Shown here in pieces: positions 26,978-36,023 of a stretch of DNA of 64,000 nucleotides. The stretch spans positions 96,345 to 160,344 of the forward strand of contig NZ_FYDO01000015.1 in NCBI RefSeq assembly GCF_900187615.1. Reading direction: 5' to 3'. The translations under genes and the position numbers were made by a program. Positions within the stretch are counted from its first letter, which is position 1. The number at the start of each line of letters is the position of its first letter. The notes beneath the pieces are model-generated. The model was not told the DNA's origin. It was given only the letters and a program-made list of their open reading frames with translations, and did not search any database. The stretch comes from Pseudomonas sp. Irchel s3f7. Its GTDB lineage: Bacteria > Pseudomonadota > Gammaproteobacteria > Pseudomonadales > Pseudomonadaceae.

Positions 26978-29089
26978 ATGCAATTTCTAGAGGATAGCCA
27001 CGGATGTTCCGGCTGGAGCGGCGAGATGGCCGGGCGCATTCGTGCGTTCGACTGGAGCTGCACCGAACTGGGCGCACTCGACACGTGGCCCAGAAGCCTG
27101 AACAGCGCGGTGCAGTTGATGCTCGCGTCCCCCCTGCCAATGGTGATGCTTTGGGGGCCGGCCGGGTACATGATCTACAACGATGCCTACTCGCAGTTTG
27201 CCGGAGGGCGGCATCCCTATCTGCTGGGGTCGCCCGTTGAACTGGGCTGGCCGGAAGTCGCCGAGTTCAACCGGCACGTGGTCGATACCTGCCTGGCGGG
27301 TGGGACCTTGTCCTACCGCAACAAAGAATTGGTACTGCTGCGTGACGGGGTCCCGGAAGAAGTCTGGATGGACCTCTATTACAGTCCGGTCGCTGATGAT
27401 ACCGGGCACCCGGCCGGCGTCATGGCCATGGTGGTGGAGACCACGGAACGGGTGATTTCCGAAAGCCGTCGACAGGCAGCTGAAGACGCTTATCGTGCCG
27501 ACAACGAGCGGGTACGCCTGGCGCTGAATGCCGGTGCCTTGCTGGGCTCATTCGTCTGGGACATCAAGGCCAATGTGCTGTCCGGTGATGAGCGTTTCGC
27601 CCGCACGTTTTCCTATCCGCCGGGGCAAGATCTGGGGGATCTGCCGCATGAAGTCGCCGAGGCGCGCATTCATGTCGATGACTTCGACTGGGTTCAGGAA
27701 CAAGTCAGGCATTCGGTTGGAACCGGGGAGCCGTTCAACGCCGAATACCGCATCCTGCGTCCCGATGGCAGTTACCTCTGGGTACTTGCCAGTGGCTGTT
27801 GCGAGTTCAACGAGCAGGGCGAAGCGTTTCGTTTTCCGGGGGTATTGATCGACATTCACGAGCGCAAGACCGCCGAAGAGTCCTTGCTCAAGTTCACCCG
27901 CAATCTGGAGCAGCGGGTGGCCGATGAGGTCGAGGCACGGATGACGGCGGAAGAGCAGTTACGCCAGTCCCAGAAACTCGAAGCCATCGGCGGCCTCACC
28001 GGTGGCGTGGCCCATGACTTCAACAACCTGCTGCAAGTGATCGCCGGCAACCTGCACTTGCTGGCGCGTCACGAGCGCGACAATGCCAACGTGCAACGCC
28101 GGGTCGCAGCGTCGATTGCCGCCGTGGAACGTGGCGCAAAGCTGTCCTCGCAACTGCTTGCGTTCGCTCGTCGTCAACCGCTGTCGCCAGCGGTTTTTAC
28201 CCTGCGGCAGATCTTCGACGGTCTGGCGGAACTGTTGCAGCGTGCACTGGGTGAAACGCTCCAGGTGCACATGAGCGCCCCCGAGGATGCCTGGAATGTC
28301 TTTGTCGATCGCAATCAACTGGAGAACGCCATCCTCAATCTGGCGATCAATGCCCGGGATGCCATGCAGGGCGAAGGCACCATCGAACTGAGCGCCGAGA
28401 ACATCCGCCTCAACCGCGAGTTTTGCGTCGGAAAGGGCATTGGTGCGGGTGATTTTGTGCGGGTGTCCGTGGCCGATACCGGCATCGGCATGCCGCCGCA
28501 GGTATTGGCTCAGGCCTTCGAGCCGTTCTTCACCACCAAGGCTGACGGGCAGGGCACGGGGCTGGGGCTGAGCATGGTGTTCGGATTCGTCAAGCAAAGT
28601 GGCGGTCATATCGAGATCACCAGCGAAGTCGGGCAGGGGACACAGGTGCAGTTGTATTTCCCTCGCACTCAACGTGTGGCACTGACTGAAACGCCGAAAC
28701 CTGACGTGCATCAGCGCGGCGGACATGAACGCATTCTGGTGGTCGAGGACAATGACGCGGTGCGCGCTTCGGTGGTTGAGCTACTGCGTGACGAGGGTTA
28801 TCAGATCCTGACGGCCACCAACGCCGATGTGGCCATGCAAATGTTGCTGGAGGGGGCAGCGGTGGACCTGATTTTCACCGACGTGGTCATGCCCGGCCTG
28901 ATCAAAAGTTCGGACCTGGCCGCTTGGGCGAGCGTGCAGGTTCCGCCGGTAGCCATACTGTTCACGTCAGGGCATACCCGCGACATCATCTCGCGCAATC
29001 ACCAGCTCAGCCCCGAGACCCATCTGCTGAATAAACCGTATGGCCCTGAAGCGCTGACCCAAATGGTGCGCACCGTCCTCAACGGCTGA
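26978..29089 (+). CDS. Hybrid sensor histidine kinase (PAS-PAS-HisKA-HATPase-REC)
   Basis: A protein of about 703 residues from ATG 26978 (a TTG at 26966 adds four). Two PAS-like domains: MLASPLPMVMLWGPAGYMIYNDAYSQFAG and ALNAGALLGSFVWDIKANVLSGDERFARTF with its PAC segment (EYRILRPDGSYLWVL). The H-box is LEAIGGLTGGVAHDFNNLLQVIAGNL. The ATPase has N-box NLAINARDAM, G1 VADTGIGM and G2 GTGLGLSMVFGFVKQSGG. A C-terminal receiver starts ILVVEDNDAVRASVVELL, with phospho-Asp in LIFTDVVMPG. No membrane segment is seen, so it is cytosolic. This arrangement suits stress or light-type sensing. No response regulator is adjacent. The signal is unknown, and neither neighbour is evidently related. Confidence 0.88.
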   Translation: MQFLEDSHGCSGWSGEMAGRIRAFDWSCTELGALDTWPRSLNSAVQLMLASPLPMVMLWGPAGYMIYNDAYSQFAGGRHPYLLGSPVELGWPEVAEFNRHVVDTCLAGGTLSYRNKELVLLRDGVPEEVWMDLYYSPVADDTGHPAGVMAMVVETTERVISESRRQAAEDAYRADNERVRLALNAGALLGSFVWDIKANVLSGDERFARTFSYPPGQDLGDLPHEVAEARIHVDDFDWVQEQVRHSVGTGEPFNAEYRILRPDGSYLWVLASGCCEFNEQGEAFRFPGVLIDIHERKTAEESLLKFTRNLEQRVADEVEARMTAEEQLRQSQKLEAIGGLTGGVAHDFNNLLQVIAGNLHLLARHERDNANVQRRVAASIAAVERGAKLSSQLLAFARRQPLSPAVFTLRQIFDGLAELLQRALGETLQVHMSAPEDAWNVFVDRNQLENAILNLAINARDAMQGEGTIELSAENIRLNREFCVGKGIGAGDFVRVSVADTGIGMPPQVLAQAFEPFFTTKADGQGTGLGLSMVFGFVKQSGGHIEITSEVGQGTQVQLYFPRTQRVALTETPKPDVHQRGGHERILVVEDNDAVRASVVELLRDEGYQILTATNADVAMQMLLEGAAVDLIFTDVVMPGLIKSSDLAAWASVQVPPVAILFTSGHTRDIISRNHQLSPETHLLNKPYGPEALTQMVRTVLNG

Positions 29090-29100
29090 CAAAAATTCCG

Positions 29101-29124
29101 GCGCGAGCAAGCTCGCTCCTACAT
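29101..29124. repeat. Single REP arm
   Basis: GCGCGAGCAAGCTCGCTCCT is one arm of the GTAGGAGCAAGC family. No opposing arm is found within the next 50 bp. Confidence 0.75.
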
Positions 29125-29171
29125 GGGATTGTGTTGTGCGCCGGTGCAGCACACCCCAGCCATTGGGATAG

Positions 29172-29693
29172 CTATTTGCTGGGGTGCGCAGCCTGGAGCT
29201 TCTTGGCCATCCCCAGATGTTTTTCCAGCGATGGCAGCATTTTCTGTGCAAAACCCTTGAGCTCGGTGGCGCCTTTGGTCTTGTCATCCGTCACGGTATT
29301 GGCTTCTTTCTTGAACAGTTCGATGGTGTCTTCGTGGGCTTTGACCTGGTTGTTGGCGTAGGCCTCATCGAAGGATTCATCGCGCATATCGAGAATTTTT
29401 TCCTTGGCCTGTTTCACCAGCGTGGTGGTGTCCGGCACCTCGATATCATTCTTTTTCGCGATGGCTGCGAGCTCATCGTTGGCCTTGGAATGATCGGTGA
29501 TCATCATGTTAGCAAATGTTTTCACGTCGGCAGAGGCGCTTTTTTCCAGCGCCAGGCGGCTGGTTTCGATTTCCGCGATGCTGCCGGCAGCCGCTTTGTC
29601 GACAAAATCATTGGAAGTGCCAGCGTAAGCGGTGCCCATGCTGATGCTCAGGGCTACAGCCAAGGCGAGGTGGCGCAGGTTCAATCCGTCCAT
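29172..29693 (-). CDS. DUF4142 (ferritin-like) periplasmic protein
   Basis: A 173-residue protein with a cleavable signal peptide (LRHLALAVALSISMGTAYA). The mature part FVDKAAAGSIAEIETSRLALEKSASADVKTFANMMITDHSKANDELAAIAKK is the DUF4142 signature, a four-helix ferritin-like fold. Function is not established; relatives are envelope stress or outer-membrane-associated proteins. ATG 29693 is preceded by GGAGAAG, a good ribosome site; the longer frame to 29708 begins inside it. A divergent YdcH-like gene lies 217 bp away. Confidence 0.85.
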   Translation of the reverse strand: MDGLNLRHLALAVALSISMGTAYAGTSNDFVDKAAAGSIAEIETSRLALEKSASADVKTFANMMITDHSKANDELAAIAKKNDIEVPDTTTLVKQAKEKILDMRDESFDEAYANNQVKAHEDTIELFKKEANTVTDDKTKGATELKGFAQKMLPSLEKHLGMAKKLQAAHPSK

Positions 29694-29910
29694 TGGTCTT
29701 CTCCACACAGATTGTCATGGGCGATCAGGTGATCGTTAACGTGTGGAGGCCTGGCGAGCGGCAAAGGTTTTATCGCAATTGCGACAGGACGACGAACGGG
29801 CACCGCTGGTCTGACAGGTGGTCGACAGAACCGTCCAACCAAGGCCATTCTGATAGTTGGTGAACGCAATCGATCGCGTTTCACTGCCGATCATCAAACG
29901 GAGGTGTTCC

Positions 29911-30144
29911 ATGCCGGTGTCCCATGACCTTTATCAGGATCTGAAATGCTCAAAGGAAGAAATCCAGCAGAAACGCTCCAAGGATCCGTTACTGGATTCG
30001 TTAATCAACAAGTATTCCCAGGCGGATGCCGAAGTGGTGAAGGCAGAGGATGCCAAATCCAGCGATGACGCGGTGACAAAGCTCAAGGCGAAGCGCTTGG
30101 AGGTCAAGGACAAGATCGTCAGGCAACTCCAGTTGTCATCCTGA
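29911..30144 (+). CDS. YdcH-like (DUF465) small coiled-coil protein
   Basis: A 77-residue charged helical protein: MPVSHDLYQDLKCSKEEIQQ, then KRSKDPLLDSLINKYSQADA, then EVVKAEDAKSSDDAVTKLKA. The pattern of a DPLLDSLINKYSQAD core and a C-terminal LKAKRLEVKDKIVRQL matches DUF465/YdcH proteins, which form short antiparallel coiled coils. No activity is known. GGAGGT lies 8 bases before the ATG at 29911; a longer frame from 29857 has no such site. Confidence 0.75.
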   Translation: MPVSHDLYQDLKCSKEEIQQKRSKDPLLDSLINKYSQADAEVVKAEDAKSSDDAVTKLKAKRLEVKDKIVRQLQLSS

Positions 30145-30209
30145 TCAACCGAAGCGTCACCGAGAATCGGTGACCTGAGCCGGAAGAAAATCCAGATTGA
30201 ACCCGCCCT

Positions 30210-30298
30210 TGTAGGCGCGAGATTGCTCGCGATGACTCCAGCCTGTTCAACATCGATGTTGACTGACAGGCCCTCATCGCGAGCAAGCTCGCTCCGAC
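30210..30298. repeat. REPIN (inverted REP pair)
   Basis: Left arm TGTAGGCGCGAGATTGCTCG and right arm ATCGCGAGCAAGCTCGCTCC flank about 45 bp, directly downstream of the YdcH-like gene and close to the end of the SMP-30-like gene. The arms have diverged somewhat from the family consensus. Confidence 0.8.
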
Positions 30299-30306
30299 AC
30301 TTACTG

Positions 30307-31380
30307 TCAGAACGCCTTGCTCAACGGCAACCGCACCATGTTCCGCGACTTCAGCGAGCCGAAATACAACCAGTCCCCATACTCGCGCACGGTGGTGATC
30401 GGCGAATAGTTGTCTGCGCCGCTATCCTGCAGATTGGCGATGACGTTGCCCTCAACGTCCAGGCCCAGGGCGAATCCATGTTTCGCTAGCGGTTTGGGCA
30501 GGACGGTCAGGGCCCGAGCGAGCATCTGGCGCACGAATGGATAGGGCGCGGTGGAGTCAAGTACCGCATTGCGCGGTTCATACAGCGCTACCCAGAAACG
30601 GTCGTGACCGTTGAACGACAGGTTGTCCGGCAAACCGGGCAAGTTGTCGATGAACAGGTCGTGAGTGCCTGCTTTCGGCCCGCTGAGCCAGTAGCGGCTG
30701 ATCCGGTAGGCGCCGGTTTCATTGACCAGCACAAACGCATCGTCCGGTCCCATGGCCACGCCATTGGCGAATTCCAGCTTGTCGAGCAACACCGTTGTCT
30801 TGCCCGTCTGAAAGTCATAACGCAGCAAACGACCGTCACCGCCATGTTCAAGCACCGCCTCACCATGGTTGCCGTACCCGAAGCGGCTGGAAGCGTCGCT
30901 GAAATAGGCGTAATGACCGGGTTTGTCGATGGTCACGTCGTCGGTAAAACCAAACGGCACGCCACCAGCCTCGGTGGTCAGCGCGACCAGCCGACCCTGG
31001 GCATCGAGCGATAACAGACCTTTGACCGCATCGGCGATCACCAGCAAACCATTGGGGTGGCGAGCCAGTCCCAATGGCCGACCACCGGTGTCGGCCAGGA
31101 CTTTAGTGGTCTTGCCATCCAGGCTCGTGCGGATCAGACGGCCATCATGCAGTCCGGTAATCAGTGTGTCGTTCTCCAGCAGCAGGGCTTCCGGCCCATC
31201 GATGTCTGTTGCGCCTACGCGTTCCACATCTTTGAGGCGTTGATTGTTGGCGTAGGGGCCATCGGTAAGAGAGGGCGCCGGTTGCGGTGTCCAGGCCACC
31301 GGTTTGACCTTGGTCGGCATGAGCAGCAAGAAGGCGCCGATGGCGATAGCCACCAGCAATACGACATGACGTACCTTCAC
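30307..31380 (-). CDS. SMP-30/gluconolactonase-like (strictosidine synthase-like) membrane-anchored protein
   Basis: A 357-residue protein with an N-terminal membrane anchor (MKVRHVVLLVAIAIGAFLLLM). The rest is a six-bladed propeller: GPEALLLENDTLITGLHDGRLIR, GRPLGLARHPNGLLVIADAVKGLLSLD, VDVTIDKPGHYAYFSDASSRFG, and the C-terminal SPITTVREYGDWLYFGSLKSRNMVRL. This is the SMP-30/strictosidine synthase superfamily (calcium-dependent lactonases and relatives such as APMAP). It faces the periplasm. Its start overlaps the stop of the upstream hydroxylase gene by four bases (ATGA), so the two form an operon. Confidence 0.82.
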   Translation of the reverse strand: MKVRHVVLLVAIAIGAFLLLMPTKVKPVAWTPQPAPSLTDGPYANNQRLKDVERVGATDIDGPEALLLENDTLITGLHDGRLIRTSLDGKTTKVLADTGGRPLGLARHPNGLLVIADAVKGLLSLDAQGRLVALTTEAGGVPFGFTDDVTIDKPGHYAYFSDASSRFGYGNHGEAVLEHGGDGRLLRYDFQTGKTTVLLDKLEFANGVAMGPDDAFVLVNETGAYRISRYWLSGPKAGTHDLFIDNLPGLPDNLSFNGHDRFWVALYEPRNAVLDSTAPYPFVRQMLARALTVLPKPLAKHGFALGLDVEGNVIANLQDSGADNYSPITTVREYGDWLYFGSLKSRNMVRLPLSKAF

Positions 31381-32528
31381 GCGCTGACTCCCGCCGACAG
31401 GTGTTGGTGAGCCTTCTCACGCAACGCCAGCATCGAGACCGCCGACTCGTGATTGATTCGACGCTTGAGCAATAACCGGTTGGCCATCCGCATTAACAGG
31501 CTGCTGAATTGGTATTCCAGTGTGCGGGTAAACCGTGTGCCGTCACCTTCGGCTCCGCATTCGTAAGTCACCACCAACGATAAGCCATTGTCCCCGCGAG
31601 CCCGCGCACTCCAACGCCGTCCGGGCAAATACTCCTGCACCTCCCAGTTCAAGTGGCCATCGCGTCCACCGGCACGAATGTCTTCCTCAAAACGCGCACC
31701 GGCATGCAAGGGGCCTTTTGGGCCGTCGATCCGCAGCGACGACGGATGCCATTGCGGCCACAGGGACACGGTGCTGGCATAGGCAAGTACTTCGATGGGA
31801 CGTCCGGCAATGACGGTCTGGTGCTGCATGCGGGTCATGGGCGTTCTCGTCGGGTTGAGCGGGTCAGGTTCCGGCTCCCAGTAGAGGGTGCCGAACAGGT
31901 AGTCCATCAGCGGAAAAACGATGTTGAAATTGCGTTCCTGCATCATTTCACGGCGGTGATGCAGTTCATGCAGGCGACGCATCTGGCGAATCCACGGCAG
32001 CCGGGTGATCGGATTGTGCGGCGGCAGATGCTCGCAGGCATGAAACACCTCATAGGCCAGGTAACCGAGGACCAGGCAGCCGCCGACGATTCCGGCGACG
32101 TTGTCATTCCATTGCTTGAGCAGCCACCACAGCGGCAGGGTAATGAAAAGGGTGTGCAGCACGATCAGCCACGCCGGGAACAGAATCACCCGCCAGTCGC
32201 GAACGTCGTCGTAGGTCATGTGGCCAGGCGCGAAAAAGCTGTGATGGTCACCGGCATGCCGGGCATAAAACATTCGGGCGAAGCTTTTTTTATGATGCCC
32301 AAGGTGACGATGGGCCAGGTAGACGCCGAGATTGAACACCAGCAGTGCCACGGGCACCGCTAACCACTCTGCGGGCCGGACCTCATGCACATTGCTCCAG
32401 AAAGCGCTGATGGCCACCGTTCCGAACAGCAGGACAAACGCGCCGTGCAGCCAAGGGTTATAGAGCGGATGAACGGCGGAGCGGTAACGGCTGCGGAATG
32501 CTTCGGTGGTCTGCCTCACTGCAATCAC
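31377..32528 (-). CDS. Fatty acid hydroxylase/sterol desaturase-type membrane enzyme fused to an SRPBCC domain
   Basis: A 383-residue protein. The N-terminal about 240 residues are a di-iron membrane hydroxylase with histidine boxes HRHLGHH, HAGDHH and HELHHRR, plus membrane segments (GAFVLLFGTVAISAFW, WLAVPVALLVFNLGVYLA, LIVLHTLFITLPLWWLL, AGIVGGCLVLGYLAYEVF). The C-terminal about 140 residues (RPIEVLAYASTVSLWPQWHPSSLRIDGPKGPLHAGARFEED...GDGTRFTRTLEYQFS) form an SRPBCC/START-like hydrophobic-ligand-binding domain. The fusion suggests that the SRPBCC part presents a hydrophobic substrate. It is coupled to the lactonase-like gene. The substrate is unknown. ATG 32528 is the annotated start. Confidence 0.82.
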   Translation of the reverse strand: MIAVRQTTEAFRSRYRSAVHPLYNPWLHGAFVLLFGTVAISAFWSNVHEVRPAEWLAVPVALLVFNLGVYLAHRHLGHHKKSFARMFYARHAGDHHSFFAPGHMTYDDVRDWRVILFPAWLIVLHTLFITLPLWWLLKQWNDNVAGIVGGCLVLGYLAYEVFHACEHLPPHNPITRLPWIRQMRRLHELHHRREMMQERNFNIVFPLMDYLFGTLYWEPEPDPLNPTRTPMTRMQHQTVIAGRPIEVLAYASTVSLWPQWHPSSLRIDGPKGPLHAGARFEEDIRAGGRDGHLNWEVQEYLPGRRWSARARGDNGLSLVVTYECGAEGDGTRFTRTLEYQFSSLLMRMANRLLLKRRINHESAVSMLALREKAHQHLSAGVSA

Positions 32529-32626
32529 CTGTCGTTTTTTGTCATCTCCAGCAGATTAGCCGATTCCGGCGTTTTGACAGGTCGAACCTTGAGGACACAA
32601 CAGCCATGATCCGGTGAGAAACGCAG

Positions 32627-33490
32627 TCAGGTCAGTGGATCCCAGCGTTGTGACCAGTCTTCGTTGGAGTCGATGACTTCGCGCAACAGATCGAAAGCCC
32701 GTTGCAGGGTCGGCGAGTCGCGGTCGCGGGAGTAAACCAGGTAGGTCGGGTAATTGAATTCCGGGGCCTTGGGCACCCGCTCCATGACTCCGCTTTCCAG
32801 ATAGCTCTGTACGACGCGGGTTCGGAAGTAGCCGCTGCCGCCGTTTTCAAGCAGGTACTGCAGGCCCAGTGGCCCCAGGTTAAAGCTCAATGCAGCCTTG
32901 GCTTTTTCCGGCAGGGCGGCGTCGTGCTGACGCCGGAAGTCCGGGCCCCAGTCGATATACACATAGGGATCGGGCCGATCGGCCAAGCGCACTAGAATGA
33001 GTTTTTCTTCGAGAACCTGCTCGACCTGCAGGCGCGGCCAGTATTCGGGTTGATACACCAGCGCGGCATCCAGCACCCCCAGTTCCAGTTGGTGCAGCAG
33101 GTTTTCGCCGTTACGGATTTCCATGCGCAAGGCATGACTGGGGATTTTTTCTCGAATTTCGCGGGCCCAACCGAGCATCAGCGGATTGCACAAACTGACT
33201 TCGCCGCCGATGTGCAGCACATCGTGATAACCCTCGGGCAGCGGCAAGTCCCGTCGCGCGGCTTCCCAGGTTTCCACCAGTTGGTTGGCGTAGACCACGA
33301 AGGCTTCACCGTTCGGCGTCAAGCGTGCGCCGGCGCGATTGCGCACGAACAGGGTACTGCCCAGATGGCCTTCAAGCTTTTGCACGCGGGCGGTGATTGC
33401 GGTCTGAGTGACATGCAGTTTTTCTGCTGCCGCCGCCAGGCTGCCGTGGCGGACGATTTCCAGAAAGGTGCGGGCGAGGTCGATGTCCAT
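32627..33490 (-). CDS. LysR-family transcriptional regulator
   Basis: A 287-residue LTTR from ATG 33490 (MDIDLARTFLEIVRHGSLAAAAEKLHVTQTAITARVQKLEG), a canonical winged HTH start; the longer frame to 33574 is not credible. The effector-binding domain follows (LHIGGEVSLCNPLMLGWAREIREKIPSHALRMEIRN and LILVRLADRPDPYVYIDWG). The target is unknown: the upstream gene (SCP2) is on the same strand and the hydroxylase operon lies downstream on the same strand, about 100 bp away. Confidence 0.9.
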   Translation of the reverse strand: MDIDLARTFLEIVRHGSLAAAAEKLHVTQTAITARVQKLEGHLGSTLFVRNRAGARLTPNGEAFVVYANQLVETWEAARRDLPLPEGYHDVLHIGGEVSLCNPLMLGWAREIREKIPSHALRMEIRNGENLLHQLELGVLDAALVYQPEYWPRLQVEQVLEEKLILVRLADRPDPYVYIDWGPDFRRQHDAALPEKAKAALSFNLGPLGLQYLLENGGSGYFRTRVVQSYLESGVMERVPKAPEFNYPTYLVYSRDRDSPTLQRAFDLLREVIDSNEDWSQRWDPLT

Positions 33491-33561
33491 GGGCTGGCCG
33501 GTGTTGAAAGAGCGGACATTGTAAGAGCACCACCGAACCTGTGGCGAGCAGGTAAAAACGA

Positions 33562-33589
33562 CGAATCCCGCCACGAGGGGCGGGATTCG
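33562..33589 (-). terminator. Intrinsic terminator after the SCP2 gene
   Basis: On the minus strand CGAATCCCGCC and GGCGGGATTCG form an 11-bp stem, followed by TCGTTTTTAC. It lies about 40 bp downstream of the SCP2 gene stop, with a second short hairpin (GCTCCCGAC/GTCGGGAGC) just before it. Confidence 0.85.
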
Positions 33590-33630
33590 CTTGAAGCCAG
33601 ACGCGCTCCCGACAGTCGGGAGCGGCGTAC

Positions 33631-33945
33631 TTAGCTTGGGAACAGCTCGGACAGTTTCATGGCCAGCATCATGTCGCCTTCAGCGCGCAGCTTGCCGCCC
33701 ATGAACGCTTGCATGCCGTCGGTCGAACCGTCGACGATGCCTTCCAGGGTTTCGCCGTCCATCACCAGGGTCACCTGGGCGTCCGGGTTTTCGCCTTCCT
33801 GCAGTTCGCAGGTACTGTCCTTGACGATCAGCGAGAAGTTCTTGGTGTCGTCGATGCGGAAACCGAAGACCAGGTCCAGACCGGCAGCAGCGGCTGGGTT
33901 GAACTTGGCTTTCATTGCTTGTACGGCATCAGCTACGGAGGTCAT
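33631..33945 (-). CDS. SCP2 sterol-binding domain protein
   Basis: A 104-residue single-domain SCP2 protein: MTSVADAVQAMKAKFNPAAA, then VFGFRIDDTKNFSLIVKDSTCEL, then ATLTV-like QVTLVMDGETLEGIVDGSTDGMQAFMGGKLRAEGDMMLAMKLSELF. The latter half is the diagnostic SCP2 segment (GKLKxxGDxxLAMKL). It binds hydrophobic ligands such as acyl chains. Bacterial single-domain forms are of uncertain role. It starts 65 bp from the histidine phosphatase gene on the same strand. Confidence 0.92.
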   Translation of the reverse strand: MTSVADAVQAMKAKFNPAAAAGLDLVFGFRIDDTKNFSLIVKDSTCELQEGENPDAQVTLVMDGETLEGIVDGSTDGMQAFMGGKLRAEGDMMLAMKLSELFPS

Positions 33946-34009
33946 GGTTCGATCCTTTCTTGGGTAATAAGAGCTGGGTGAATACAGCCAGGGTCACAGT
34001 AGTCCGGAC

Positions 34010-34720
34010 TCAGCGAAACGTGATGAGTTCCGGGGTCTTCAACAGCTGCAGGTGTGCATGACTGTTGAAGGAAGCCAGCGACACTTCGCGACCACGGAAC
34101 TTCAGGTGGTTGAGCGAGGTGTTGACGATTTGCCAGTTCAATTCAAAGGCCTGTTTTGCAGGCATTTGCGTAATGAGGTGGAGCAGGGCAGTGATGGTGC
34201 CACCGGACGTGAACACGGCGATTTTCTGGGTGTTGTCGGCTAGCTCGAGAATTCGGTCAAGACCGCCCTGAACCCGCTCGACAAAGCCCAGCCAGCTTTC
34301 CAGCCCCGGGGCGTCGTAGTTGCCGGTCAACCAGCGCTCAATGATCAGGGCAAAAATGCGCTGGAACTCACCGCGATTCTGCGGCGCATTGCGCAGGATG
34401 TTCAGGGCTTCGGGCTCGTCCGGCAGCATCGCTGGCAACAGGGCGCGGATCACCGCGTCAGCATCGAATTCGTTGAACGCCGCATCCGTCTCCAGGATCG
34501 GCACCGGCAGGCCCACGGCAGCGAATTGTTCCAGCGCGCTGTTGGCCGTGTGCTGCTGGCGGCGCAAATCGCCCGCGAGGCAGCGATCGAAGCTGATCCC
34601 GAGTTCCGCCAGGTGCTGGCCGAGGATTTCTGCCTGGCGAATACCGGTCGGTGACAGAACGTCGTAGTCGTCTGCACCAAAGGAGGCCTGGCCATGTCGA
34701 ATCAAATAGATACTGCCCAC
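34010..34720 (-). CDS. Histidine phosphatase family protein
   Basis: A 236-residue protein if translation begins at GTG 34720, just before the first strand (GSIYLIRHGQASFGADDYDVLS); an upstream ATG at 34783 would add 21 residues that do not resemble the family. The catalytic RHG is in LIRHGQAS, and the second conserved His is in the C-terminal half (TSGGTITALLHLI has a Gly at the usual HG position, so the proton donor may be elsewhere). The family includes phosphoglycerate mutase-like and broad phosphomonoesterases. The substrate is unknown. Confidence 0.85.
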   Translation of the reverse strand: MGSIYLIRHGQASFGADDYDVLSPTGIRQAEILGQHLAELGISFDRCLAGDLRRQQHTANSALEQFAAVGLPVPILETDAAFNEFDADAVIRALLPAMLPDEPEALNILRNAPQNRGEFQRIFALIIERWLTGNYDAPGLESWLGFVERVQGGLDRILELADNTQKIAVFTSGGTITALLHLITQMPAKQAFELNWQIVNTSLNHLKFRGREVSLASFNSHAHLQLLKTPELITFR

Positions 34721-34919
34721 GTCCGCGTCGTCCCGGTACGTTGAAGGTTTGGCGAGGTTATGAGGATGACGGTGAGCTGTCAATGAAAAAACATACGCTT
34801 GTTTGAAATGCCCGTTACAGGCCTGTTGCCAGAGGTTTCACGGCTGGTCGACAGGCTGGTGCATGGGTATGCTGGAGGCATCCCGCGCGTTCGAGTTGCG
34901 CATCGTTTAAGGAGTCCCT

Positions 34920-35942
34920 GTGGAGTTTTTCACCGAGTACGGCATTTTCCTGGCCAAAACCGTGACCCTGGTGATCGCCATTCTGGTGGTCCTCGCCAGT
35001 TTTGCGGCCCTGCGCAGCAAGGGGCGACGTAAAACGGCCGGTCAGTTGCAGGTCAGCAAGCTCAATGATTTCTACAAAGGGCTGCGTGAACGCCTTGAGC
35101 AAACCTTGCTCGACAAGGATCAACTCAAGGCGTTGCGCAAGACCCAGGCTAAAACCGACAAAAAACAGAAGAAACAACCCGAGGTCAAACCACGGGTGTT
35201 CGTGCTGGATTTCAATGGCGACATCAAGGCCTCGGCCACCGAGAGCCTGCGCCATGAGATCACCGCACTGCTGACCCTCGCCACGCCCAAGGACGAAGTG
35301 GTCTTGCGCCTGGAAAGTGGCGGCGGGATGGTTCACAGCTACGGCCTGGCGTCCTCGCAACTGGCGCGCATCCGTGACGCCGGCGTGCCGCTGACCGTGT
35401 GCATCGATAAAGTCGCCGCGAGCGGCGGCTACATGATGGCGTGCATCGGGCAGAAGATTATCAGCGCACCGTTCGCGATCCTTGGTTCGATCGGCGTGGT
35501 GGCGCAGTTGCCTAACGTCAATCGCCTGCTGAAAAAGCACGACATCGACTTCGAAGTCCTCACGGCCGGCGAATACAAACGTACCCTGACGGTGTTTGGC
35601 GAAAACACCGAGAAGGGGCGGGAGAAGTTCCAGGAAGACCTGGACATCACCCATCAGTTGTTCAAGAACTTCGTGTCCCGCTATCGCCCGCAACTGGCCA
35701 TCGACGATGTCGCCACGGGTGAAATCTGGCTCGGTGTCGCGGCACTCGACAAGCAGCTGGTGGATGAACTCAAGACCAGCGACGAGTACCTGGCCGAGCG
35801 CGCCAAACAATCCGAGCTTTACCACTTGCACTACGCCGAACGCAAAAGCCTGCCGGAGCGTATCGGCATGGCTGCCAGCGGTTCGGTCGATCGTGTGTTG
35901 CTGAGCTGGTGGAGCCGGTTGACCCAGCAACGCTTCTGGTAA
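34920..35942 (+). CDS. sohB: SohB-like inner membrane protease (S49 family)
   Basis: A 340-residue protein starting at GTG 34920 (VEFFTEYGIFLAKTVTLVIAILVVLASF), preceded by AAGGAG. One N-terminal membrane segment is followed by a charged linker (KTDKKQKKQPEVKP) and the S49/SppA-like domain. The catalytic Ser168 is in DKVAASGGYMMAC and the Lys220 general base in AGEYKRTLTVFG. It is a signal-peptide-peptidase-like protease with its catalytic domain probably periplasmic. A terminator follows directly. Confidence 0.9.
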   Translation: MEFFTEYGIFLAKTVTLVIAILVVLASFAALRSKGRRKTAGQLQVSKLNDFYKGLRERLEQTLLDKDQLKALRKTQAKTDKKQKKQPEVKPRVFVLDFNGDIKASATESLRHEITALLTLATPKDEVVLRLESGGGMVHSYGLASSQLARIRDAGVPLTVCIDKVAASGGYMMACIGQKIISAPFAILGSIGVVAQLPNVNRLLKKHDIDFEVLTAGEYKRTLTVFGENTEKGREKFQEDLDITHQLFKNFVSRYRPQLAIDDVATGEIWLGVAALDKQLVDELKTSDEYLAERAKQSELYHLHYAERKSLPERIGMAASGSVDRVLLSWWSRLTQQRFW

Positions 35943-35972
35943 GTCGCGTGCCGTAGCCGTTTTGCCGGATAC

Positions 35973-36011
35973 AAAAAGCCCTGAAGCGGATGTCCGATTC
36001 AGGGCTTTTTT
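35973..36011. terminator. Bidirectional intrinsic terminator
   Basis: AAAAAGCCCTGAA and TTCAGGGCTTTTT form a long stem with a 12-base loop and A/T tracts on both sides, between the convergent sohB and DUF934 genes. It would serve both. Confidence 0.92.
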
Positions 36012-36023
36012 ATGCGCTTTTGC

